64,000 nucleotides of DNA from the NCBI GenBank assembly GCA_028287235.1, contig JAQBQB010000021.1, forward strand, positions 44,913-108,912, written 5' to 3'. This stretch comes from Gemmatimonadota bacterium (GTDB taxonomy: Bacteria; Gemmatimonadota; Gemmatimonadetes; Gemmatimonadales; Gemmatimonadaceae). This document shows positions 57,218 through 63,980 of the stretch, piece by piece. The notes under the pieces are model-generated. The model was not told where the DNA came from. It made no database searches and worked only from the letters and a program-made list of their open reading frames with translations. The position numbers and the translations under genes were made by a program. The stretch's first letter is position 1, and the number at the start of each line of letters is the position of its first letter.

Positions 57218-58326
57218 GCAAGATTCCTCGACTGCAGCCCGGCGGCACGGCGGCGCAACGGCGCGAGCGACAGGCAACGACGGGAGCGACGTCGTCAGCG
57301 GAAGCCGCGCCGACGCCGACGGGGCCCGACGCGTCTGCCCGTGTCGGCGCGATGCGCGCCTTTGTCGACCGGTATTTCGAGCGGTACAACGCCGGCACCA
57401 CAAAACGCGCGGCATTGGCGTATGTCGATCATCTTGAGAACGGCGGAGCGGTGTGGCTCTCGATGGCCGGCGCCATGTCGACAGCGGCGATCGGACGAAG
57501 CGTTGCTGAGCTGATTCGGCAGGATAAGGTCCACGCAATTGTCTGCACGGGTGCCAACCTCGAGGAGGACCTCTTCCTGTTGTGCGGCGCGAAGCGCTAT
57601 GTCGACCTGTCCGACTATCGCGACATGACGCCAGCGGACGATGAGAAGCTCCGTGAGGAAGGGATCAATCGTGTCACGGACACGGGTTTCCCAGATACGG
57701 AGGTCATCGAGCCGGTGGTCGACGCGATCGAAGCGCTGTGGAAAGCCGCCGACAGGGCCGGCGAGGCGAAGTTCCCGCATGAGTATCTCTATGAGGTGCT
57801 CAAGAGCGGAGCACTGAAGGCGCGGTATGAGGCGCCGTCAGAGGACTCGTGGCTTCTCGCCGCTGCGGAAAAGAGTCTCCCGATGTTCGTGCCCGGGTGG
57901 GAAGACTCGACGCTCGGCAACGCGTTCGTCGCCGCCACGATGCGCGGTGACATTGACGACGTCAGCATCGTGCGCTCGGGGCTCGAGGGCTTTCGATTCT
58001 TCGCCGAGTGGTATGCGACCACGTCGACGGAAGGCGGGAAGGAACGGCCGATGGGCATGGTGCAAATTGGCGGCGGGATCGCCGGGGACGCGCCGATCTG
58101 CGCGGTGCCGATGCTTCGTTTAGAGCTGAAACGCGACGACGTGCCGTTGCTGGCGTTTTTCTGCCAGATCACCGACGCGACGGAGTCCTACGGCGGTTAC
58201 AGCGGTGCGCCGCCGACGGAAAAGATCAGTTGGGGGAAGCTCGATACGGACACGAAGTACTTCGACATTCATTCAGATGCGACAATCGTCTTCCCGCTGA
58301 TGGCGGCGATCGTTCTCGGGCTCTGA
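57214..58326 (+). CDS. Deoxyhypusine-synthase-like enzyme
   Basis: A protein of 370 residues. The whole family pattern is present: NGGAVWLSMAGAMSTAAIGRSVAELIRQDKVHAIVCTGANLEEDLF, DLSDYRDMTPADDEKLREEGINRVTDTGFPDTE, MFVPGWEDSTLGNAFVAA, MVQIGGGIAGDAPICAVPMLRLELKRDDVPLLAFFCQITDATESYGGYSGAPPTEKISWGKLD and SDATIVFPLMAAIVLGL. The active-site Lys of the family lies in SWGK (about residue 342) and the NAD-binding Gly-rich regions are intact, so activity is plausible. Bacterial members act on polyamines rather than on eIF5A, which bacteria lack. Inside a prophage, bounded by terminators on both sides, it looks like a cargo (moron) gene. Confidence 0.85.
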   Translation: MSKIPRLQPGGTAAQRRERQATTGATSSAEAAPTPTGPDASARVGAMRAFVDRYFERYNAGTTKRAALAYVDHLENGGAVWLSMAGAMSTAAIGRSVAELIRQDKVHAIVCTGANLEEDLFLLCGAKRYVDLSDYRDMTPADDEKLREEGINRVTDTGFPDTEVIEPVVDAIEALWKAADRAGEAKFPHEYLYEVLKSGALKARYEAPSEDSWLLAAAEKSLPMFVPGWEDSTLGNAFVAATMRGDIDDVSIVRSGLEGFRFFAEWYATTSTEGGKERPMGMVQIGGGIAGDAPICAVPMLRLELKRDDVPLLAFFCQITDATESYGGYSGAPPTEKISWGKLDTDTKYFDIHSDATIVFPLMAAIVLGL

Positions 58327-58375
58327 AGGCCGATTGTCGACATACCGATAACCGATAACTGCTGTACGCCAACCG

Positions 58376-58402
58376 GCCTGCCCTCGACGGGGCGGGCTTT
58401 TT
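58376..58402 (+). terminator. Terminator-RBS module after the cargo cassette
   Basis: GCCTGCCC (58376-58383) pairs with GGGCGGGC (58390-58397), followed by TTTTT; AGGAGG then serves the lysis gene at 58422. Confidence 0.8.
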
Positions 58403-58421
58403 CATACGCAGGAGGATGGAG

Positions 58422-58769
58422 ATGCCGGACTCGAAGATCGTGGGAGACATCGCGGTTGTGGCGCTTGTTGCCGCCAAGGCCGTGTACGACGTATTCGGCG
58501 GGAAGCGCCGCGACCGCCGACATACCGCCGCGCTCGATGGCCGGTTTGCGACGCTCGAGTTGTCGCTCGAGCAGCGGTTCAACGGCGTCTCGATCGGCAT
58601 GGAACGTTTGGGCAGCGACATCCGCGAAGTGCGCGCGTTCGTCGTCGGCCCCGATGGCGAGAATGGCATCCGCGGCGATCTGCGCGAAGTCAAGGAGCGC
58701 GTCAAGGCGATCGAGGAGCGGGAGCTCGGAGACCGTCGCGTCGGAGCCTATGACAGGAGGGGACCATGA
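58422..58769 (+). CDS. Membrane-anchored coiled-coil protein of the lysis region
   Basis: A protein of 115 residues from ATG 58422 (ATG 58416 is too close to the ribosome site AGGAGG). It has one hydrophobic segment near the start (KIVGDIAVVALVAAKAVYDVFGG), a basic stop (KRRDRRH), then a coiled coil (LDGRFATLELSLEQRFNGVSIGMERLGSDIREVRAF...LREVKERVKAIEEREL). It resembles phage holin-associated proteins. GTG/ATG overlap leads into the holin-like gene. Confidence 0.55.
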   Translation: MPDSKIVGDIAVVALVAAKAVYDVFGGKRRDRRHTAALDGRFATLELSLEQRFNGVSIGMERLGSDIREVRAFVVGPDGENGIRGDLREVKERVKAIEERELGDRRVGAYDRRGP

Positions 58770-59095
58770 CCGCGCACCTGCGCCAGCTCGTCGAAGATGA
58801 AAAGCAAAAACTCTCGGCGGCGCGCGTCGGGCTCTGGATCACCGTGGTGCTGGCCCTCGCCACGGTCGGCGTCGACGTCGCGCTCACACTCGGCCGCGCG
58901 AAGGCGTTGATCCCGAACACGGTGTACGGCCTCGAGGGGACGATGTTCACCGTCTTCGCATCGTGGGCCGCGGGCCCGCGCATCGCGCAGTATCTCGGGC
59001 CGCAGGTCGGACAGGTGGCCGCCGGTCTCGCCTCGGCGGTGCGCGATGCGCGTTTGCCGAGCAAGCACGACGACGAGCGCGGTGACCCGCAATGA
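58766..59095 (+). CDS. Holin-like membrane protein
   Basis: A protein of 109 residues with two hydrophobic segments (VGLWITVVLALATVGVDVALTLG and YGLEGTMFTVFASWAAGPRIA) and polar ends, directly before the amidase. Holins are diverse; the call rests on topology and position. ATGA overlaps to both neighbours. Confidence 0.65.
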   Translation: MTAHLRQLVEDEKQKLSAARVGLWITVVLALATVGVDVALTLGRAKALIPNTVYGLEGTMFTVFASWAAGPRIAQYLGPQVGQVAAGLASAVRDARLPSKHDDERGDPQ

Positions 59096-59637
59096 CGATC
59101 GAGCTGCTCACGCCGGTGCGCTTCGTCGGCTCGCGGAATTGCTACGACGCTCGGCCGCTCGGTCAGCGCCGAGGGATCATGTTGCATTTCGACGACAGCT
59201 CGAACGACACGTCGGCCGAGGAGTGGTTTCACGACCCCGCGTGCCACGTGAGCTACAACCGCCTGTACCTCGACACCGGCGACGTCGTGCAGATCACGCC
59301 GAGCTTGGAGTCGGCCGCCTGGCACGCCGGCGTGTGTGTGACGCCGAACGCGAATCGCGTGTTCTATGGCCTCTCGGCCGCGACGGACACGCGGACGCCG
59401 GCGACGACGAAGCAGCTCGAAGCGATCGCGCACGACTGCGCAGCGCTCTTCCTCCTTAACAAATGGCCGGCAACCGACGTGACGGTGCGGATCGTCGGCC
59501 ACGAAGACGAGGCGTGCTTCGCGTCGGGGAAGCTCGGGCGGAAGATCGACCCGACGGGAATCCACCCGGACCGTCCCATTCTCTCGAAGGTCGCCGTGCG
59601 TCACCGCGTCCTCGAACTTCTCGGAGCACTCGAATGA
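59092..59637 (+). CDS. Endolysin: N-acetylmuramoyl-L-alanine amidase
   Basis: A protein of 181 residues of the amidase-2/PGRP type, without a signal peptide. Zinc site: His 32 in GIMLHFDDS; further conserved parts CHVSYN (about 51-56), AAWHAG (His 78), and VGHEDEACFASG with the last ligands. It cleaves the bond between N-acetylmuramic acid and L-alanine in peptidoglycan. One catalytic domain only, so wall binding must come from the domain itself. Holin-like gene before, spanin-like gene after. Confidence 0.9.
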   Translation: MTIELLTPVRFVGSRNCYDARPLGQRRGIMLHFDDSSNDTSAEEWFHDPACHVSYNRLYLDTGDVVQITPSLESAAWHAGVCVTPNANRVFYGLSAATDTRTPATTKQLEAIAHDCAALFLLNKWPATDVTVRIVGHEDEACFASGKLGRKIDPTGIHPDRPILSKVAVRHRVLELLGALE

Positions 59638-60248
59638 ATCTCCCCGTCAATCTTCCCACGAACGCGCGCGCGCGCTGGGCGATCGCCGTCGGCGCCGCGC
59701 TTGTCCTGCTCTTCGTCGTCGAGCACTTCCGCGATGCGGGCAAGGATCACGAGCTGGTGACGCTGCACCAGGCGATCGCCGCGGACTCCACGGTGCGCAC
59801 CGCCGCGGTGGCCACCACGACCGCCGCGGCCGCGGTGCTCGACACATCGGCGCGCGCGGCGGCTCGTGCTGACACCCTGTGGCGCAGCGCGGTGACGCGT
59901 GCGAAAACCCGTGTCGATACGATCCTCGTGAGCACGATGCCGGATACGGTGAAGATCCGCGAGCTCGTGCAGGTGGATGCCGCGTTAATCGTCGCCGGCA
60001 ACGCGCTCGCCGATACGACGCGGCAGCTCCGCGCCGCGGCCGTGGACTTCCATGCGAAGGTGGACATCGAGCGCGCGGCCTGGACGAAGGAGCGCCGCGA
60101 TCTCGCGCACGCGCTCGACGTGAGCGAGTCGCGCCATCGGCACTGGGGACTCGGCGTGACGATCGGCCCGACGATCGTTCGCGATCCCGCCGGCGTCGTG
60201 CGCGCCGGACCGATCGGCGCGACGGTCGGCCTCACCTACCGTTGGTAG
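59634..60248 (+). CDS. Spanin-like protein
   Basis: A protein of 204 residues from ATG 59634, overlapping the amidase. An N-terminal membrane segment (WAIAVGAALVLLFVVEHF) is followed by an Ala/Asp/Thr coiled-coil periplasmic part (DSTVRTAAVATTTAAAAVLDTSARAAARADTLWRSAVTRAKTRVDT) and a C-terminus that looks like a short outer-membrane beta-strand (WGLGVTIGPTIVRDPAGVVRAGPIGATVGLTYRW). This would make it a one-gene inner-to-outer-membrane spanin, which fuses the membranes after amidase action. Position strongly supports a lysis role. Confidence 0.6.
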   Translation: MNLPVNLPTNARARWAIAVGAALVLLFVVEHFRDAGKDHELVTLHQAIAADSTVRTAAVATTTAAAAVLDTSARAAARADTLWRSAVTRAKTRVDTILVSTMPDTVKIRELVQVDAALIVAGNALADTTRQLRAAAVDFHAKVDIERAAWTKERRDLAHALDVSESRHRHWGLGVTIGPTIVRDPAGVVRAGPIGATVGLTYRW

Positions 60249-60282
60249 CCACTGGTAGCCACTGGTAGCCACTGGTAGCTAG
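60243..60282. repeat. Decamer repeat TGGTAGCCAC between convergent genes
   Basis: Three perfect copies and one partial (TGGTAGCTAG) run from 60243 to 60282. The first copy contains the TAG stop of the spanin-like gene and the last one the stop of the leftward zinc gene, so the array fills the junction. Each unit supplies a stop codon on the + strand in one frame. Confidence 0.7.
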
Positions 60283-60518
60283 TCCTCCGGGAGCTCGCCA
60301 ATCACGCTGAGGCAGCCATCGCGCGAGCAATGCCCGGTCGCCTTCCCCAGGGCCTCGCTGATCGTGTAGTGCAGCGGAGCGCGGCAGACAGGGCAGGGGA
60401 TCGTGCCGTGTGGCTGGCCCCACGAGCGATGATCGGCCGCGATCATCCGGAGCGCGCGCTGGACGGTGGCCGCGCGATCGCGCTGTCGCGTCTCCTCAGC
60501 TGGGGCTTTGCGGTTCAT
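60279..60518 (-). CDS. Small zinc-ribbon protein
   Basis: A protein of 79 residues. CPVCRAPLHYTISEALGKATGHCSRDGC forms a four-Cys ribbon (C-x2-C ... C-x4-C) in the second half. The front is basic and helical (RQRDRAATVQRALRMIAAD). It reads leftward, opposite to the lysis genes, and may be an accessory gene. No family recognised. Confidence 0.6.
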   Translation of the reverse strand: MNRKAPAEETRQRDRAATVQRALRMIAADHRSWGQPHGTIPCPVCRAPLHYTISEALGKATGHCSRDGCLSVIGELPED

Positions 60519-60556
60519 GACCGTGTCTTTCGAGGATGATGCGGAGGTTCATCTCA

Positions 60557-61150
60557 TCACCGAGATCGGAAGCGCGTTGTCGGGGCTGTCGCGTACCAAA
60601 ACTCGGCGACTTCGGTGAGGGCGAAGATCGCACTCATCCTTACGGGGCGACGATCATCGACGATCCAGACCACGACCTCGTGTTTCCCGCAAAGAACAGA
60701 GACCGCTTGGTCGGTGAACGCGCTATCGCCGTTGGTCGTTGTATCCACTCGGCATTTATTCACCGAGGTCGTGTCTCCGAGTTGCGATAGAGCGCGAACG
60801 ACTTGCTCGATCGCGCTGTGGGCATCCGCGGGATCATTCGCGCTCCAATATCGCCAGAGCGTTGTAACCCTACCACGCTCGAATGTGAACCCGCCAAGGG
60901 CCGTGCGGCGCCCGTCTCCTTTCGAACGGATCAGCCACGAGTCCGAAGTGTCGTCGACGCTGTCTAGCTGTAACCGCCCCGCAAGGTGCGCCAGCGTCGC
61001 GAGGCGCTCGTCCCCTACTCCGACGGTGATGCCGACAAGCGTGATGCGTCCGTCTTCAGACGGGCGCTGACCGCTGGGACGCGACTGTGCTTGCGCGTGA
61101 AGAGGCATCGCAAAAACGAGCGCTGTCACAAAACACCGAAATTGTGTCAT
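60557..61150 (-). CDS. Secreted accessory protein
   Basis: A protein of 197 residues with a clear signal peptide (MTQFRCFVTALVFAMPLHAQAQS), the AQAQ end typical of this host group. The mature part has mixed strands and helices (GRITLVGITVGVGDERLATLAHLAGRLQLDSV, LWRYWSANDPADAHSAIEQVVRAL) and two Cys that could pair. No family recognised. Its host-like style inside the prophage suggests a cargo gene acquired from a bacterial chromosome. It lies upstream of the zinc-ribbon gene in the same direction. Confidence 0.6.
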   Translation of the reverse strand: MTQFRCFVTALVFAMPLHAQAQSRPSGQRPSEDGRITLVGITVGVGDERLATLAHLAGRLQLDSVDDTSDSWLIRSKGDGRRTALGGFTFERGRVTTLWRYWSANDPADAHSAIEQVVRALSQLGDTTSVNKCRVDTTTNGDSAFTDQAVSVLCGKHEVVVWIVDDRRPVRMSAIFALTEVAEFWYATAPTTRFRSR

Positions 61151-61289
61151 AGATCACAGTTTTTCCCAAGAACACGCCGTGAGATGGAGATTAGGCCGCT
61201 TTAATAAACGCATGCTTGCGGATGCTTCACGGGTTCAGTACACTAGCGGCCCCGTCTATTCTGCTCGTCTCCATGACCCACCGAGGCCG

Positions 61290-61517
61290 ATGATGGCCCG
61301 CAGCTCCCTTCCGTTTCCCATCGAAGCCGTCCGCCCAGACATCGGGTTTTTTACGGCCGACGCCGCACCTGGCGAAGTCGGGTTGATTGTGACCCATCGC
61401 GGATCTCGCATTCTGCGAGTCGAGGTCAGGGCGGACTTGTACTCGCACGATCTCGCTGCCCGGGTCGTGCGATGGGCCCAGGCGAAGATCCCCCCAGAGC
61501 TCAGGCTGTTGCCCTAG
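61290..61517 (+). CDS. Small protein of uncertain reality
   Basis: A 75-residue frame from ATG 61290: MARSSLPFPIEAVRPDIGFFTADAAPGEVGLIVTHRGSRILRVEVRADLYSHDLAARVVRWAQAK. It has a sensible alternation of strands and one helix. It converges on the second regulator gene, ending three bases before its stop. No family recognised and no clear ribosome site. Confidence 0.4.
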   Translation: MMARSSLPFPIEAVRPDIGFFTADAAPGEVGLIVTHRGSRILRVEVRADLYSHDLAARVVRWAQAKIPPELRLLP

Positions 61518-62152
61518 GGTCGTCGTCGACTCGCACGAGCGCCTGCCTTCTTTCCTGCCCGGTTCCTCGTGGGCGGCCCAGGGGCGCCGGTGTAATGCGT
61601 GATTCCCGTCACCGCCTCTGCGTCGGCGTGTCGGTTGCCCCCGCCCTGCTCGACGACGAATGAAGGGGAGTCGGCGGGGGCGAGGGGCGCCTGACGCCGT
61701 GCCAGTTCGATCCTGACGGCGCCGGCCATCATCTCCATCGCCCGTGGCGCATCTCCATTCATGAAGGCGCGTGCCTCGGAGCAGCGCACGAGCGCGAGCG
61801 CCGCGGCGATCTCCTCGTCGCTCGCGTGCAGGTCGCGCACGAGCTCCACGCGGAATTCCGCCAGAAATAGCCGTTCGGCGTTGAGTCGCTCGACGGCCTC
61901 CGCCCCTCCGGTCATCGCCTCGCGAATAAGCGAGCCGTGGCCCGACGTGCCGCGCGACACACCTGGCGACATTCGACATTCGCCGTAGACGCGCCGCGCG
62001 TTTGCTAGCTCGCTCGGCTTGACCGCCGATCCTGTCTCCCAGCGCGACAGGGTCTTGGTCGACACGCCAAGTAGCGGCGCCGCCTGCTCCTGCGTGAGCG
62101 CTGCAGCAAGCCGGAGGGCCTTCAATTCCTCAGCCGGGCCTTGGCCTGTCAC
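61514..62152 (-). CDS. Second XRE-family regulator with long C-terminal region
   Basis: A protein of 212 residues from GTG 62152. The N-terminus is an XRE helix-turn-helix: ELKALRLAAALTQEQAAPLLGVSTKTLSRWETGSAVKPSELANARRVY. The rest is helical (EAMTGGAEAVERLNAERLFLAEFRVELVRDLHASDEEIAAALALVRCSEARAF) and ends in a basic tail. It has no S24 protease domain. It reads leftward from a divergent region with repeated CTAGAC sites that it is the best candidate to bind. It may be the lysogeny repressor or a regulator of the antitoxin gene. Confidence 0.75.
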   Translation of the reverse strand: MTGQGPAEELKALRLAAALTQEQAAPLLGVSTKTLSRWETGSAVKPSELANARRVYGECRMSPGVSRGTSGHGSLIREAMTGGAEAVERLNAERLFLAEFRVELVRDLHASDEEIAAALALVRCSEARAFMNGDAPRAMEMMAGAVRIELARRQAPLAPADSPSFVVEQGGGNRHADAEAVTGITHYTGAPGPPTRNRAGKKAGARASRRRP

Positions 62153-62185
62153 GGAGAAACCTTACAAAAAGAGGTCATTCTGTCC

Positions 62186-62227
62186 ATTGTATTACTAGAC
62201 ATTATGGCTAGTCTAGTCACTGTCTAG
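62186..62227 (-). promoter_or_regulatory. Promoter and CTAGAC operators of the second regulator
   Basis: On the minus strand TAGACT (62215-62210), 18 bases and TACAAT (62191-62186) form a promoter for the regulator, with the start codon about 30 bases further. CTAGAC at 62195-62200 and GTCTAG at 62211-62216 and 62222-62227 are inverted and direct copies over and next to it, as expected for autoregulation. Confidence 0.55.
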
Positions 62228-62267
62228 AAAGTCGCGAATATCAAGAATCTCAAGGTTCGAGGAAAGC

Positions 62268-62471
62268 ATGGCCGAGCAGGATACCGAACGCAAGGACGGC
62301 GTAGAGACCACGGTCTCTGCCGACGAGACTCGGAAGGGGCTCAGCGAGTTCCTTGGTCGCGCTGGGTTCGGCAATGAGCGTTTCGTCGTGACGCAGTACG
62401 GAAAGGAAACCGCCGCACTCATCGGGATGCGCGACCTGCAAAGGCTGCGTGATCTCGATGGTGCGGCGTAG
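62268..62471 (+). CDS. Phd/YefM-type antitoxin-like protein, orphan
   Basis: A protein of 67 residues. VSADETRKGLSEFLGRAGFGNERFVVTQYGKETAALIGMRDLQRLRDLDGAA matches the Phd/YefM DNA-binding antitoxin core (A...R..L...L......ER.V.T.YGK..A.LI...DL..L). GAGGAAAG precedes ATG 62268. No toxin of the Doc, YoeB or VapC type follows; the next gene is unrelated. It may be a regulator or a neutraliser of a host toxin. Divergent from the second XRE gene. Confidence 0.75.
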   Translation: MAEQDTERKDGVETTVSADETRKGLSEFLGRAGFGNERFVVTQYGKETAALIGMRDLQRLRDLDGAA

Positions 62472-62541
62472 TCGTTTCCCCGCTCGAAGCTGAGCGAGGG
62501 CGGCTTGGTGGGGCACGGGACGTTGAAGGCATGAGCGAACT

Positions 62542-62865
62542 ATGAGCGCGCCGGGTTGCAGGAAAAAGGAAAACCTTCGCCGCAGCGTATCAGCGGCCGA
62601 GCTCCGGTTGGAGAAGGCGATCAAAGCCGCGATGAGCGAGGTGCGGGGAGCGGATGGGAAGCCGCCGAGTCGGGCGATCGCGCGGATCCTCTACGACGAG
62701 CAGAAGCCGGCGGGGATGTTGGGGCGGCGGTTGGTGGAGATGCGCGCCGCGCGGTCGCCGTTCAAGAGCGCGGACCGAGTACTTGCCGTGATCCGCGATT
62801 GGCTCGTGAACGACCTGTATGAGAACGCGCACGAGCAGCACGACCAGCCGGACCAGGTGGCGTAG
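62542..62865 (+). CDS. Small protein, unknown
   Basis: A protein of 107 residues: a basic front (RKKENLRRSVSAAELRLEKAIKAAM), then GKPPSRAIARILYDEQKPAGMLGRRLVEMRAARSPFKSADRVLAVIRDWLVNDLYENA. It is a helical arrangement with no motif I recognise; a DNA-binding role is possible. It ends just before a hairpin. Confidence 0.5.
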   Translation: MSAPGCRKKENLRRSVSAAELRLEKAIKAAMSEVRGADGKPPSRAIARILYDEQKPAGMLGRRLVEMRAARSPFKSADRVLAVIRDWLVNDLYENAHEQHDQPDQVA

Positions 62866-62881
62866 TCGCATGACGCAAAAA

Positions 62882-62920
62882 CGCCCGCCGGATCGCTGAG
62901 GGGCGAGGACCGGACGGGCG
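62882..62920 (-). terminator. Hairpin, terminator-like for leftward reading
   Basis: CGCCCGCCGG pairs with CCGGACGGGCG across an 18-base loop. The A-run just before it (62876-62881) would be a T-run on the minus strand. No leftward gene ends here, so it may block antisense transcription or be chance. Confidence 0.35.
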
Positions 62921-62943
62921 CTGACCAACGAGGGAAACATACC

Positions 62944-63153
62944 ATGAATCAGCAACACCCGTATTCCGTAGCACTCGCTGACCGCGCCGAGCAGGCCGAC
63001 GTCGGCGTAGCCGAAGATCCCGAGGAGAACGAAGAGCGCGTGCCCAGCGAGGCCGTCGGCGATTGGCGCGTGGTCGAACTCTTCGAGCCCGCGACCCGGC
63101 CCGCCACCACGAGCGACGAGGACCGTCGCGATACCGAGAGCATGTTCGTATGA
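62944..63153 (+). CDS. Small acidic protein, unknown
   Basis: A protein of 69 residues after GAGGG at a good distance. Strongly acidic: ADRAEQADVGVAEDPEENEERVPSEAVGDWRVVELFEP. No family recognised. Its stop overlaps the next start by ATGA. Confidence 0.5.
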   Translation: MNQQHPYSVALADRAEQADVGVAEDPEENEERVPSEAVGDWRVVELFEPATRPATTSDEDRRDTESMFV

Positions 63154-63980
63154 CGACGACTACGACGACCCAGGCCACCGAGAACGCCGACGATCCGTGC
63201 GGCGGGTTCGACCTCGCGAAGGTCCGACTGTCGCGCGGTAGCCACGGCCCGACGTTCACGGGCGCGTGCTGCATCATCGAGAAGTCGAATCGCTTGACCG
63301 TGTGCAAGCCGGAGCTCGGCGCGCGCTACGGCGTCGCGACTCGTTTCAACGACGATCATCCGGCGAACGCGCAGGAGATCCTCGACGGCTACGCGGAGAA
63401 GGTGCTCGGCACCAACACCGGCAGTGCCGACGATGAAGTGCGCGCCTTGATGGCGGCCAATTGGGCGCTACGCGTCGCGCTGCCGATGTGGCTCGACGCC
63501 GCGAAGATGCATTCCGAGGCAGAGCAACTGCGGGCGGTGCCGGAGTTCGTCACACTCGCCGCGGTGTACGCGTCGCTGACGCTCGTTCGCTCGATTCGCT
63601 CGAAGGCATGGCAGCGCCGCGACGAAGCGTGGTCCAAGTATTACGCCGAGCGGCGCCGCGTCAGCGGCGGCGCGGCGGCGGTGGCGGAGGCGGAGGCGGC
63701 GGAGGCGGAGGCGGAGGCGGAGGAGGCGGAGGCGGAGGCGGCGGAGGCGGTGGTGGTGGTGGTGGCGGAGGTGGTGGTGGTGGCGGAGGTGGTGGCGGTG
63801 GTGGTGGCGGAGGCGGTGGCGGTGGTGGTGGCGGAGGCGGCGGTGGTGGTGGTGGCGGAGGTGGTGGCGGTGGCGAAAGAGAAGCTGGCACCTACGGTCT
63901 CGGAGATTAAGCGCGGGGCGCGGAATCTCCTCGACCGGATGATCGCCGGCGGCCAAAAGGACGCGGACGGTGCCACATGA
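63150..63980 (+). CDS. Phage protein with long Ala/Glu/Val low-complexity helix (GGN repeat)
   Basis: A protein of 276 residues. Residues 1-170 look like a normal globular protein: CGGFDLAKVRLSRGSHGPTFTGACCIIEKSNRLTVCKPELG, then DEVRALMAANWALRVALPMWLDAAKMHSEAEQLRA. Then 67 uninterrupted GGN triplets (63674-63874), read here as GNG codons, give a run of only Ala, Glu and Val, first acidic (AEAEAEEAEAEAAEA) and then very hydrophobic (VVVVVAEVVVVAEVVAVVVAE). A normal basic end follows (IKRGARNLLDRMIAGGQKDAD). Unknown function; the stop overlaps the next start by ATGA. Confidence 0.6.
   Translation: MTTTTTTQATENADDPCGGFDLAKVRLSRGSHGPTFTGACCIIEKSNRLTVCKPELGARYGVATRFNDDHPANAQEILDGYAEKVLGTNTGSADDEVRALMAANWALRVALPMWLDAAKMHSEAEQLRAVPEFVTLAAVYASLTLVRSIRSKAWQRRDEAWSKYYAERRRVSGGAAAVAEAEAAEAEAEAEEAEAEAAEAVVVVVAEVVVVAEVVAVVVAEAVAVVVAEAAVVVVAEVVAVAKEKLAPTVSEIKRGARNLLDRMIAGGQKDADGAT
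63674..63874 (+). repeat. GGN microsatellite, 67 triplets
   Basis: An unbroken (GGC/GGA/GGT)n tract of 201 bases with almost no C runs on the + strand. It is the strongest low-complexity element of the window, G-quadruplex-prone and likely to vary in length by slippage. In the coding frame of the surrounding gene it reads as GNG codons. Confidence 0.9.

Noticed and set aside
60243..60282. Possible CRISPR or attachment-site repeat
   Set aside because: Contiguous 10-base units without spacers, and no tRNA or integrase nearby.
63461..63910. An open frame that would encode about 80 glycines in a row
   Set aside because: Its upstream part reads as random basic sequence, while the frame from 63150 has a normal globular start and end and an ATGA link to its neighbours. 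The glycines are the GGN tract read in the wrong frame.
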